Shown: piece after piece, positions 1-6,949 of the stretch | Position numbering within the stretch: position 1 is the stretch's first letter | How the letters are laid out: every line of letters begins with the position of its first letter | NCBI GenBank assembly: GCA_036675565.1 | Contig: JAKFER010000150.1 | Location: 1-11,825, forward strand | DNA: 11,825 nt | Origin: JACCYQ01 sp036675565 | GTDB taxonomy: Bacteria; Bacteroidota; Bacteroidia; Chitinophagales; Chitinophagaceae | Direction: 5' to 3' | Notes under the pieces: generated by a model | The model's input: the letters and a program-made list of their open reading frames with translations, nothing else | Databases searched by the model: none | Told to the model about the DNA's origin: nothing | Program-made: the position numbers and the translations under genes

Positions 1-1572
1 GGTTGCCAGGATTCTTTAATCAAAACAAATGCGGTTAAGGTAAGCTTGCCTGATGCATCTTTTACCGCGAATAATTTTGATACTTATTGTACACCCTTCC
101 AGGCTATATTTAAGAATACTTCATCGTTTTCAAAATCATATAATTGGAATTTATCTATAGCTACATCAACCCAACAAAATCCTTCAATATATTATACAGA
201 TCCCGGCGTTTATCCCATAACGTTAGAAGTAACAAGTCCCGGAGGTTGCAAGGATACATCTGTAGATACACTTATAGTACATGATGTAAATGAAGCAAAA
301 ATTATTTATGATCCATTATTAGGCTGCCGTCCTTTACCGGTAGATTTTGAAGCATTCACAGAAATGAATGCCCGGTTTATTTGGGATTTTGGGGATGGTA
401 ATGTGGTTGATACCACCATCAATAAATACACTCATTTTTATGATAATTTCGGTGCGTTTGTACCTAAAATAATTTTGAAAGAACCAGAAGGTTGCCTGAT
501 AACCCTGACCGGAACTGAAACAATAAATATTAATGGAGCAAAAGCTAAATTTGATATAACTCAATTATTGTTTTGTGATAGTGGATTTATAAATATCCTT
601 GATTCCACAACCTCAAGGGACAGAATAACCAGGTACACCTGGAATTTTGGCGATGGCACCATATCCAATTCCATTGTACCAGTTCACAATTATACATCAC
701 CAGGAAATTATCCTGTTTCACTTTTGGTGGAAACGGAAACTGGTTGTAAGGATTCAATGACTTACCGCGTTCCCGTGAAAGTTGTACAAAGTCCATTGAT
801 AGCTGTAACCGGCGATTCGGTGATCTGTGTAAATGAAAGATTAAATGTTAATGGTATTTTCCTTCGTGCAGACACTTCAGCCGTTTCTTGGTCATGGCAG
901 TTTGGAAACGGCAATGGATCTGGATCTCAAAATCCTGATCCACAACAGTATCCTCCTGGGGACTATACAGTTTATTCTGTTGCCACGAATTCCAGCGGTT
1001 GCCAGGATTCTGTATTGTGGGATGTAAAGGTGAACCCTTTACCTGTAATAAATGTAACAACACCACTTACTAAAGTAGTGGGTATCCCAATATCTATACC
1101 CGTTACTTATTCAAATAATATTCAAACCTATTCGTGGTTGCCCACTAATGGATTAAGTTGTACTGATTGTCCTGAACCTATTACTACTACCAAGTTTAGT
1201 ACCGATTATGTAATTTCTGTGGTAGATAGTAACAGTTGCCTGAATGCTGAGCAAGTAAGAGTTATTGTTCTTTGTAAAGGCGCTGAAATATTTATTCCTA
1301 ACACTTTTTCACCCAATGGTGATGGCAGAAACGATTTCTTTTATCCTCGGGGACGAGGCATTGAACGAATAAGAACGTTACGCATTTTTAATCGATGGGG
1401 CGAAGTTGTATTTGAAAACAGGGAATTTCCTATCAATGATCAACTTGCTGGTTGGGATGGCAAGTATAAAAATGGCGCACCACAAGCCGGTGTATATGTG
1501 TACCAGGCAGAATTGATATGTGAAAATGGAGAAATTTTAACTTATAAAGGTAACATCGCATTGATCCTATAA
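1..1572 (+). CDS. PKD-repeat secreted protein with type B T9SS sorting domain (5' partial)
   Basis: This is the C-terminal 523 residues of a larger protein; the frame is open from the first base, so the start lies upstream of the window. It contains several PKD-like immunoglobulin-fold repeats. Their hallmark W-x-FGDG or FGNG turns lie near nt 385-405, 637-657 and 889-918, and repeats close with a GCKDS or GCQDS motif. From about nt 1273 to the stop is a roughly 100-residue CHU_C / gliding-motility-associated C-terminal domain, recognisable by IPNTFSPNGDGRND, IFNRWGEVVF, WDGKYKNG and GVYVY. In this family the domain directs type B substrates through the type IX secretion system to the cell surface or medium. 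PKD repeats usually act as spacers or in adhesion and glycan binding; no catalytic domain is visible in the part present. The PorP/SprF-like gene begins about 11 nt downstream and is probably its dedicated secretion partner. The family call is secure; the substrate or ligand is unknown. Confidence 0.93.
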   Translation, partial: GCQDSLIKTNAVKVSLPDASFTANNFDTYCTPFQAIFKNTSSFSKSYNWNLSIATSTQQNPSIYYTDPGVYPITLEVTSPGGCKDTSVDTLIVHDVNEAKIIYDPLLGCRPLPVDFEAFTEMNARFIWDFGDGNVVDTTINKYTHFYDNFGAFVPKIILKEPEGCLITLTGTETININGAKAKFDITQLLFCDSGFINILDSTTSRDRITRYTWNFGDGTISNSIVPVHNYTSPGNYPVSLLVETETGCKDSMTYRVPVKVVQSPLIAVTGDSVICVNERLNVNGIFLRADTSAVSWSWQFGNGNGSGSQNPDPQQYPPGDYTVYSVATNSSGCQDSVLWDVKVNPLPVINVTTPLTKVVGIPISIPVTYSNNIQTYSWLPTNGLSCTDCPEPITTTKFSTDYVISVVDSNSCLNAEQVRVIVLCKGAEIFIPNTFSPNGDGRNDFFYPRGRGIERIRTLRIFNRWGEVVFENREFPINDQLAGWDGKYKNGAPQAGVYVYQAELICENGEILTYKGNIALIL

Positions 1573-1583
1573 TAGCAGTGAAA

Positions 1584-2612
1584 ATGACAAACAGGTTGTG
1601 TAAAATATTAGCCTTACCAGTTGCTTTGATAGCAGGCATGTTATCTATGGCTACTGCATACAGCCAGGACATCCATTTTTCCCAGTTTTTTGAAGCACCG
1701 CTTCTTCGTAATCCATCCCTTGCCGGAATCTTTACCGGTGACTACCGCGTTCAGGCTGTGTATCGGGATCAATGGAATAGTGTTACAGATGCTTACAAAA
1801 CAGGATCATTAAATGGTGAATACAAAAAACCAATTGGAAAGGCTGATGACTTTATAACATTGGGATTGCAACTTTTTTATGACAGAGCTGGTACTGTTGG
1901 CTGGACCAACACCCAGGTTATGCCTGCCCTGAACTACCATAAATCATTAAGCACAGAAAGGAATATGTATGTTTCTCTTGGCTTTATGGGTGGATGGGTT
2001 CAACAATATTTTGACAGGTCCAGGATGACAACCAACAGCCAGTATGATGGGATGGGTGACGGCGAAACATTTAATGAAACAAAATATACCTACCTGGATG
2101 GCAGCGTAGGAATGAGCTTTAATACCAACATCAGCGATGATCCAAATGATAATTTATTTGTTGGTGTAGCATATCATCATTTCAACAGGCCCAAAAATTC
2201 ATTTTATCGGAATGCAGCCATTGAGCTTAATCCAAAATGGGTGGCATCTGCCGGTATCAAATTTGGGTTAACAGACTACTCATATCTAACCATCCAGGCA
2301 GATCATTCCCGCCAGGGTAATTTCAATGAAACCATTGGTGGTGCTTTATATGGTTTGAAGTTGGGTAATGACGTTGATAACCCCGATTATGTAATACATG
2401 GTGGATTATTTACCAGGTTGAATGATGCGCTGATACCTGTTGTGAAAATTGACTATAAACCTTTTTCGATTGCTTTTAGCTATGATGTAAATATCTCTAA
2501 ATTAAAAACCAGTAGTTACGGCAGGGGAGGATTTGAATTATCAGTATCTTTTATTGGATTCCTGGACAGGGAAAGTTCAACTATCAATGCCTTGCACTGC
2601 CCCCGATTTTAA
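1584..2612 (+). CDS. PorP/SprF family type IX secretion outer-membrane protein
   Basis: The protein has 342 residues from the ATG at 1584; a GTG two codons earlier (1578) is possible but less likely. A signal peptide of about 27 residues ends in AYSQ, and the mature protein opens with DIHFSQF, then LLRNPSLAG and YRDQW, the signature start of PorP/SprF proteins. The rest alternates hydrophobic and polar residues as expected for an outer-membrane beta-barrel, with the typical GGFELSVS strand near the end and the characteristic C-terminal CPRF. In this family, SprF-like proteins are needed for secretion or surface attachment of type B (CHU_C) T9SS substrates and are often encoded immediately downstream of them, exactly as here. 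The gap to the preceding stop is about 11 nt, so the two are almost surely co-transcribed. Whether it is PorP-like or SprF-like in function cannot be decided from sequence alone; the pairing suggests the latter. Confidence 0.93.
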   Translation: MTNRLCKILALPVALIAGMLSMATAYSQDIHFSQFFEAPLLRNPSLAGIFTGDYRVQAVYRDQWNSVTDAYKTGSLNGEYKKPIGKADDFITLGLQLFYDRAGTVGWTNTQVMPALNYHKSLSTERNMYVSLGFMGGWVQQYFDRSRMTTNSQYDGMGDGETFNETKYTYLDGSVGMSFNTNISDDPNDNLFVGVAYHHFNRPKNSFYRNAAIELNPKWVASAGIKFGLTDYSYLTIQADHSRQGNFNETIGGALYGLKLGNDVDNPDYVIHGGLFTRLNDALIPVVKIDYKPFSIAFSYDVNISKLKTSSYGRGGFELSVSFIGFLDRESSTINALHCPRF

Positions 2613-2749
2613 AATTTCAATAGGCTTTTGAACTTTTTATAGGAATTTTCTATTTTCAATAGTAAAGTTTCGCAGTAAAAAAAGATTTAAAATTGTGGGT
2701 ATATGCTTTGTATAACTAAAAAAAAGGGTCTATAATTACATAATAAATG

Positions 2750-2757
2750 TAAATTTG
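2750..2757 (+). promoter_or_regulatory. Possible -7 element (TAAATTTG) just before the miniprotein start
   Basis: TAAATTTG is an exact match to the Bacteroidota -7 consensus TAnnTTTG. It ends only five bases before the TTG start, so transcription from it would begin at or beside the start codon and give a leaderless message. I see no TTG -33 box at the usual 17-23 nt upstream, so the match may be chance in AT-rich DNA. Confidence 0.3.
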
Positions 2758-2762
2758 TTACG

Positions 2763-3104
2763 TTGAGACGGCTACTAATCATATTATCCATTATCTTTTT
2801 ATCGGCGCAATATGCTGATGCTCAGAGCCGTAACAACCCTATTCCGGGTTCAACTGAGAAGATTCTTAAATTTTATCCCAACCCAGCTACCTCCATTATT
2901 ACCTTCGATTTTGTAAAAAGCTATCAAAGGGGTTATATGCTTCAAGTATTTAACTTTTTAGGGAAACCTGTATTTGAATCTCCCAATGTACCGGCAAAAA
3001 CAACTTTGAATCTTTCCGACTTTACAAGAGGCGTGTACATTTACCAATTAAGAGATCAAAGTGGAAAGATTTTGGAATCTGGTAAATTCCAGGTATCTAA
3101 ATAA
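2763..3104 (+). CDS. Short secreted protein consisting only of a type A T9SS sorting domain
   Basis: The protein has 113 residues and starts at TTG. The in-frame stop at 2733-2735 and the absence of any in-frame ATG or GTG leave TTG as the only usual start, and it places a clean signal peptide (RRLLIILSIIFLSAQ, cleavage near DAQ-SR) at the N-terminus. What remains is about 90 residues, nearly all of it a Por_Secre_tail / type A C-terminal domain: FYPNPA, the LQVFNFLGKPVF strand, LNLSDFTRGVYIY, and a closing GKFQVSK. Such domains are normally attached to a large cargo and removed on export; no cargo domain is present here. It could be a minimal T9SS passenger, an accessory that binds the export apparatus, or a remnant of a longer gene. 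The following intrinsic terminator suggests a monocistronic transcript. The domain assignment is firm; the function is unknown. Confidence 0.82.
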   Translation: MRRLLIILSIIFLSAQYADAQSRNNPIPGSTEKILKFYPNPATSIITFDFVKSYQRGYMLQVFNFLGKPVFESPNVPAKTTLNLSDFTRGVYIYQLRDQSGKILESGKFQVSK

Positions 3105-3125
3105 AATTGCTGCTATAATATTTTT

Positions 3126-3150
3126 AAAGGCCATGATATGGTCTTTTTTT
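3126..3150 (+). terminator. Intrinsic terminator after the T9SS miniprotein
   Basis: A 9 bp stem (AAAGGCCAT with ATGGTCTTT, one G-U pair) closes a GAT loop and runs into a T-tract at 3144-3150. It lies 21 nt after the stop of the miniprotein and before the grpE promoter, so it separates the two transcription units. Confidence 0.75.
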
Positions 3151-3192
3151 ATGTTCAATTCTTATTGGTAAAGCGTTAAATCTGAAGGTTTA

Positions 3193-3205
3193 GGACAATT
3201 TGTCC
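3193..3205. repeat. Perfect 13 bp palindrome upstream of grpE
   Basis: GGACAA-T-TTGTCC is a perfect inverted repeat with a single central base. It sits 11 nt upstream of the -33 box of the grpE promoter, a place where an operator could sit. It does not resemble the HrcA/CIRCE operator. Its function is unproven. Confidence 0.4.
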
Positions 3206-3214
3206 CGAAACGTT

Positions 3215-3237
3215 GGTTGGCAGTATTATTGTCAACC
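3215..3237. promoter_or_regulatory. Operator-like inverted repeat inside the grpE promoter
   Basis: GGTTGGCA (3215-3222) and TGTCAACC (3230-3237) form an 8 bp inverted repeat with one G-T pair around a 7 nt spacer. The left arm contains the -33 TTG and the right arm ends just before the -7 box, so a protein bound here would occlude RNA polymerase. The left arm also gives half of a sigma-54-like match. Regulation by this element is inferred from position only. Confidence 0.45.
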
Positions 3238-3246
3238 TTACCTTTG
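3217..3246 (+). promoter_or_regulatory. Bacteroidota-type promoter for grpE-dnaJ
   Basis: A TTG -33 box (3217-3219) is followed after 19 nt by TACCTTTG (3239-3246), an exact match to the TAnnTTTG -7 consensus used by the primary sigma factor of this phylum. It predicts a transcript start near 3251-3254 and a leader of about 70 nt before grpE. It is the best promoter in the window. Confidence 0.7.
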
Positions 3247-3323
3247 CGCCTGGTATTTGAAAAAATGGCATTTTAATAAATCCATTTATGCCAGTTTGTT
3301 GCTAAAAGATAAAATAATTAAGG

Positions 3324-3893
3324 ATGAAAGATCAAAAAGATTCTAAGAATAATTTACCCGATGAACAGGGCTTAGGTGTTGAATTAAATACTGATGACAG
3401 CCAGATCGGTACTACGCACCTCACTGATCCTATTGAGAATGAACCAGAAACTTTAAAACTCCAGGAAGAGATCCAGGAATTAAAAGATAAATATTTAAGA
3501 CAAGCTGCAGAATTTGATAATTACAGGAAAAGAAGTGCCCGTGAAAAAGTAGAACTGATTCAAACTGCAGGTAAAGATATTATCACTGATCTGTTAGATG
3601 TATTGGATGATATTAAACGTGCACAGCAGCAAATGAATACAAATGAAGATATGCTGGGAATGAAAGAAGGTGTCCAATTGATCTTTAACAAATTCTCCAA
3701 CAATCTAACAGCAAAAGGTGTAAAGCCGATGGACACACTGCATCAGCCTTTTAATCCTGATATTCATGATGCAATTACAGAAATTCCTGCTCCTTCTGAA
3801 GATTTAAAAGGTAAGGTGATTGATGTTTTACAAGAAGGATATTACCTGAATGATAAAATCATCCGGTTTGCAAAAGTGGTGGTAGGAAAATAA
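3324..3893 (+). CDS. grpE: GrpE, nucleotide exchange factor of DnaK
   Basis: GrpE is a cytoplasmic dimer that releases ADP from DnaK (Hsp70) and so resets the chaperone cycle; its long helices act as a thermosensor. The 189-residue length is typical. Residues 1-40 are acidic and probably disordered, residues about 41-100 form the heptad-rich coiled coil with the conserved AAEFDNYRKR segment (61-70), and the C-terminal beta-domain carries GVKPMDTLHQPFNPDIHDAI and VLQEGYYLNDKIIRFAKVVV, the hallmark DnaK-contacting region. The ATG directly follows AAGG with no spacer, usual for a phylum with weak ribosome binding sites. dnaJ follows 62 nt downstream and the two are presumably one heat-shock unit; dnaK itself is not in the window. 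A strong promoter overlapped by an inverted repeat lies upstream. Confidence 0.97.
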   Translation: MKDQKDSKNNLPDEQGLGVELNTDDSQIGTTHLTDPIENEPETLKLQEEIQELKDKYLRQAAEFDNYRKRSAREKVELIQTAGKDIITDLLDVLDDIKRAQQQMNTNEDMLGMKEGVQLIFNKFSNNLTAKGVKPMDTLHQPFNPDIHDAITEIPAPSEDLKGKVIDVLQEGYYLNDKIIRFAKVVVGK

Positions 3894-3955
3894 TAGAAAC
3901 CTAAATAATTAAATAGAACATAATAATTTTTTAATCCGCTTTGCGGATGGCAGGT

Positions 3956-5119
3956 ATGAAAAAAAGAGATTACTACGAAGTGTTGAGTGTAAGCAAAAAT
4001 GCATCAGCAGATGAAATTAAAAAAGCTTACCGTAAAGTGGCTATGCAATTTCATCCAGACCGTAACCCAGGAGACAAATCATCTGAAGAAAAATTCAAGG
4101 AAGCTGCCGAAGCCTACGAGATTTTGAGTGATGCTGATAAAAAAGCGCAGTATGACAGGTATGGCCATGCCGGTGTATCTGGCAATGGTCGTGGATTTGG
4201 TGGTGGCGCAGGTATGAATATGGAAGATATCTTCAGCCAGTTTGGAGATGTTTTTGGTGAAGATGTTTTTGGAAGTTTTTTTGGTGGCGGTGGTGGACGC
4301 CGGGGTGGCGGACCAAGAGCCCGGGGTTCCCGTGGAAGCAATCTTCGTATCAAATTAAAATTGAACTATGAAGAAATAGCACGTGGTGTTACAAAAAATA
4401 TCAAGGTTAAAAAATATGTTGCGTGCAGCACCTGTGGTGGTCATGGCGCCAAGGATAAGAACAGTATGCAAACCTGTGGAACCTGTGGAGGTAGTGGACA
4501 GGTGCGAAAAGTAACGAATACATTTTTGGGACAAATGCAAACTGTTACCACCTGCCCAACATGCAGTGGTGAAGGCACAACGATAACTTCAAAATGCGGA
4601 ACTTGTAAAGGAGAAGGCCGCACCTATGGTGAAGAAACAGTTACGATCGATATACCAGCCGGTGTTCAGGAAGGCATGCAACTAAATATCAGCGGACGTG
4701 GAAATGCAGGAGAACGCGGTGGCCCTGCTGGCGACCTGATTATTTTAATTGAAGAAGAAACACATAAGGACCTTGTTCGTGATGGATTGAACGTTATTTA
4801 TGAATTACACGTTACTTTCACTGATGCAGTATTTGGTACACAAGTTGAAGTGCCAACAATTGATGGAAGGGCCAAAATAAAAATTCCTGCAGGCACCCAG
4901 AGTGGTAAAATTTTCAGGCTTAAAGGAAAAGGATTTCCGGCAGTAAACTCTTATGAAAAAGGAGATCAGTTGGTTTCTGTTAATTTATGGACACCGCAAA
5001 ATCTTAGCAGTGAAGAAAAAGCGATGCTGGAAAAATTAAGTACTTCAGAAAATTTTAAACCACACCCGGATAAAAACGAAAAAGGATTTTTTGATAAAAT
5101 GAAAGAAATGTTTTCTTAA
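3956..5119 (+). CDS. dnaJ: Chaperone protein DnaJ (Hsp40, class A)
   Basis: This is the cytoplasmic co-chaperone that delivers unfolded clients to DnaK and stimulates its ATPase. I chose the ATG at 3956 because it gives MKKRDYYEVL, the standard DnaJ opening; in-frame ATG 3947 and TTG 3941 would add 3 or 5 residues. The 387 residues show a J-domain (about 3-70) with HPD at 33-35, a Gly/Phe-rich linker (about 70-130), and a zinc-binding domain with four CxxCxGxG motifs beginning at C157, C174, C200 and C214. The two C-terminal substrate-binding beta-sandwich domains follow, and the protein ends in a short basic amphipathic tail. All key residues are intact. It is downstream of grpE on the same strand. 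Its stop overlaps by 4 nt the stop of the convergent VWA gene, and no intrinsic terminator is visible between them. Confidence 0.97.
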   Translation: MKKRDYYEVLSVSKNASADEIKKAYRKVAMQFHPDRNPGDKSSEEKFKEAAEAYEILSDADKKAQYDRYGHAGVSGNGRGFGGGAGMNMEDIFSQFGDVFGEDVFGSFFGGGGGRRGGGPRARGSRGSNLRIKLKLNYEEIARGVTKNIKVKKYVACSTCGGHGAKDKNSMQTCGTCGGSGQVRKVTNTFLGQMQTVTTCPTCSGEGTTITSKCGTCKGEGRTYGEETVTIDIPAGVQEGMQLNISGRGNAGERGGPAGDLIILIEEETHKDLVRDGLNVIYELHVTFTDAVFGTQVEVPTIDGRAKIKIPAGTQSGKIFRLKGKGFPAVNSYEKGDQLVSVNLWTPQNLSSEEKAMLEKLSTSENFKPHPDKNEKGFFDKMKEMFS

Positions 5120-6903
5120 TTCATTGAAGCTTCTTTCCGCTTTTTTCTTTTCGTTTTCTTAGAATAAATTTCTTTGGCTGATTGTACAAGGGTTAAAAAT
5201 TCTTTTTGTGGAATATCATCCGGATCATGAGAGGATGATGCCAGTGCATAGATTTCATTCCAATTAATTTCTTTCAGATATGCTGATTCTCTTAAAAGGG
5301 AACCAAACATGATAAGAGCAGATGAAAATTGATGTTGTTTATCAATTTGTTTGAATGGAATAACCTCATTTGGACTTACCGTTTCAAACACCTTTGAAAT
5401 AGTATCACCCGGTAATTTATAGTGTAATTGAATTTGCGCAAATCGCTGACCTGGCAAACTTTTTTCCTTTTCATTTAAGTAAAAAGGACTGGGTATAATT
5501 TCAAATGCCACCGTCATGGAATGCCCTGAACCGATTTCCCCTCCTTCAATTACAGATGAAGAATCTTTTATTGCGCCTACTTTATTATCAAAGCCTATTA
5601 AACGGTAGTCTTTAACAAATGCAGGATTGAAATTTACATTCATGTAAACATCATCTGCCACAGCGTACATTGTTTGCGTAAACTCTTTGAGCAGCACTTT
5701 TTCCGCTTCATGAAAGTTATCCAGGTATGCAAAATTCCCATTGCCTTTTCTTGCCAGCGTTTGAATTTTTGAATCTTTATAATTTCCCATGCCCACTCCT
5801 AAACAGGTAAGATAAATTCCACTCCGGCTGTGCATCGTGATCAGTTCATCTAACTCAGATTCTGTTTTCAAGCCCACATTGAAATCACCATCTGTGGCTA
5901 GTATCACCCGGTTATTACCATCTTTTATAAAATGACTGCTGGCAATGCGATATGCCAGTTTTATACCTGACTCACCAGGTGTTGTTCCCCCTGGTGTTAA
6001 CTCGTAAATCGCTTTAATAATTTTTTCCTTCTCATTACCACCTGTTGTTTGTAAGTGAACACCCACATAACCGCCATAGGCAATGATGGAAACTGAATCT
6101 TTTGCACGTAAATTGTTTACCAGCATTTTAAATGCAGATTGAAGTAAAGGCAATCTGTTAGGCATATCCATTGAACCGGAAACATCAATCAAAAAAACCA
6201 GGTGGCTGGCAGGCAATGTATCTACATTTAATTTCCGGGAAGATATATTCATGAAAAACAGCTGGCTCTCTTTGCTCCAGGGACTGTTGGTTAAAGTTGT
6301 TTGAATATCAAAAAGATCCTTTCCTTTCGGCACAATATATCCCGTGTTAAAATAATTCAACATCTCCTCAATTCGCACAGCATCAGGTGGAACCTTGTTT
6401 TTCATATTTAAAAACCGGCGTACATTGGAGTAAGATGCACGGTCAACATTTAAAGCCAGGCTGGTAGAAGGAAATTGGCTGGCATTTACAAACCTGTTTT
6501 CAAGTATACTTGCATAGGTTTCATCGCCGGCAAACCAGGTTCTTTGATTTTCGCGGGTTAAATCCTTTGTTAAGGAAGCAAGTTTAAACCTCCGCATATT
6601 GCTCACGGCTGTAACGTTCTTGATTAAACGAAGATTGAGAAATTTATCGGCATCGACTATCAGCCTGGTCTTATGATAGCCGTCTTTGGAAAAAGTAAGT
6701 GTATCTTTTTGATTTTGCCCCATAAAACCAAACGAACCGGTAATGCCCGTATAATAAACATAACCAGAGCTATGATGAAGTATGGAAACATTCTGAACCG
6801 GGTTGCCAGCTTCATCTTTCACTTCACCCCTAAAATAAAACGGTTGACCCTGTACGTATAAAGTAAAGCTTAATAAAAAAACAATATAGCATGCAATCTT
6901 CAA
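5116..6903 (-). CDS. VWA domain protein of the YfbK type with N-terminal CarboxypepD_reg-like domain
   Basis: The protein has 595 residues and starts at TTG; an in-frame stop lies 12 nt upstream and no ATG is available. A signal peptide (about 1-19) ends in VQG. Residues 22-95 resemble the carboxypeptidase regulatory-like fold common in Bacteroidota surface proteins (GEVKDEAGNPVQNVSI). Residues 135-205 match the N-terminal region found before VWA in YfbK proteins (SLALNVDRASYSNVRRFL, RIEEMLNYF). The VWA domain (about 234-410) has a complete metal-ion-dependent adhesion site: D240-x-S-G-S244, the threonines of GGTTPGES (307/308) and D338 in ATDGD. Residues 415-580 fit the DUF3520-like C-terminal domain, and the protein ends in a Lys/Arg-rich tail. 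The family binds metal and protein partners at the envelope, but no precise role is established. It is last in the minus-strand unit, 46 nt after hpt. Confidence 0.88.
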   Translation of the reverse strand: MKIACYIVFLLSFTLYVQGQPFYFRGEVKDEAGNPVQNVSILHHSSGYVYYTGITGSFGFMGQNQKDTLTFSKDGYHKTRLIVDADKFLNLRLIKNVTAVSNMRRFKLASLTKDLTRENQRTWFAGDETYASILENRFVNASQFPSTSLALNVDRASYSNVRRFLNMKNKVPPDAVRIEEMLNYFNTGYIVPKGKDLFDIQTTLTNSPWSKESQLFFMNISSRKLNVDTLPASHLVFLIDVSGSMDMPNRLPLLQSAFKMLVNNLRAKDSVSIIAYGGYVGVHLQTTGGNEKEKIIKAIYELTPGGTTPGESGIKLAYRIASSHFIKDGNNRVILATDGDFNVGLKTESELDELITMHSRSGIYLTCLGVGMGNYKDSKIQTLARKGNGNFAYLDNFHEAEKVLLKEFTQTMYAVADDVYMNVNFNPAFVKDYRLIGFDNKVGAIKDSSSVIEGGEIGSGHSMTVAFEIIPSPFYLNEKEKSLPGQRFAQIQLHYKLPGDTISKVFETVSPNEVIPFKQIDKQHQFSSALIMFGSLLRESAYLKEINWNEIYALASSSHDPDDIPQKEFLTLVQSAKEIYSKKTKRKKRKEASMN

Positions 6904-6949
6904 AATGATAATTTATGGCCAGCTTGTATTAAATAACAATCATTACTTT

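Noticed and set aside
845..1066. Short open frames on both strands within the PKD gene
   Set aside because: They are overlapping shadows of the PKD reading frame with no recognisable content.
2615..2662. Weak hairpin at 2639-2653 and a repeated TTTCAATAG (2615-2623, 2654-2662) after the PorP/SprF gene
   Set aside because: The stem is almost entirely A-T with no good T-tract, and a 9 bp repeat in AT-rich DNA is unremarkable; not called as a terminator.
4114..4353. Antisense open frame over the dnaJ Gly/Phe region, rich in proline
   Set aside because: The proline-rich composition is the reverse complement of glycine codons in dnaJ; no initiation signal or domain is present.
4355..4623. Antisense open frames over the dnaJ zinc domain
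   Set aside because: They mirror the repeated CxxCxGxG codons of an intact gene and resemble no protein.
5125..5133. GAAGCTTC palindrome beyond the dnaJ stop
   Set aside because: An 8 bp palindrome without a loop or T-tract inside VWA codons cannot serve as a terminator.
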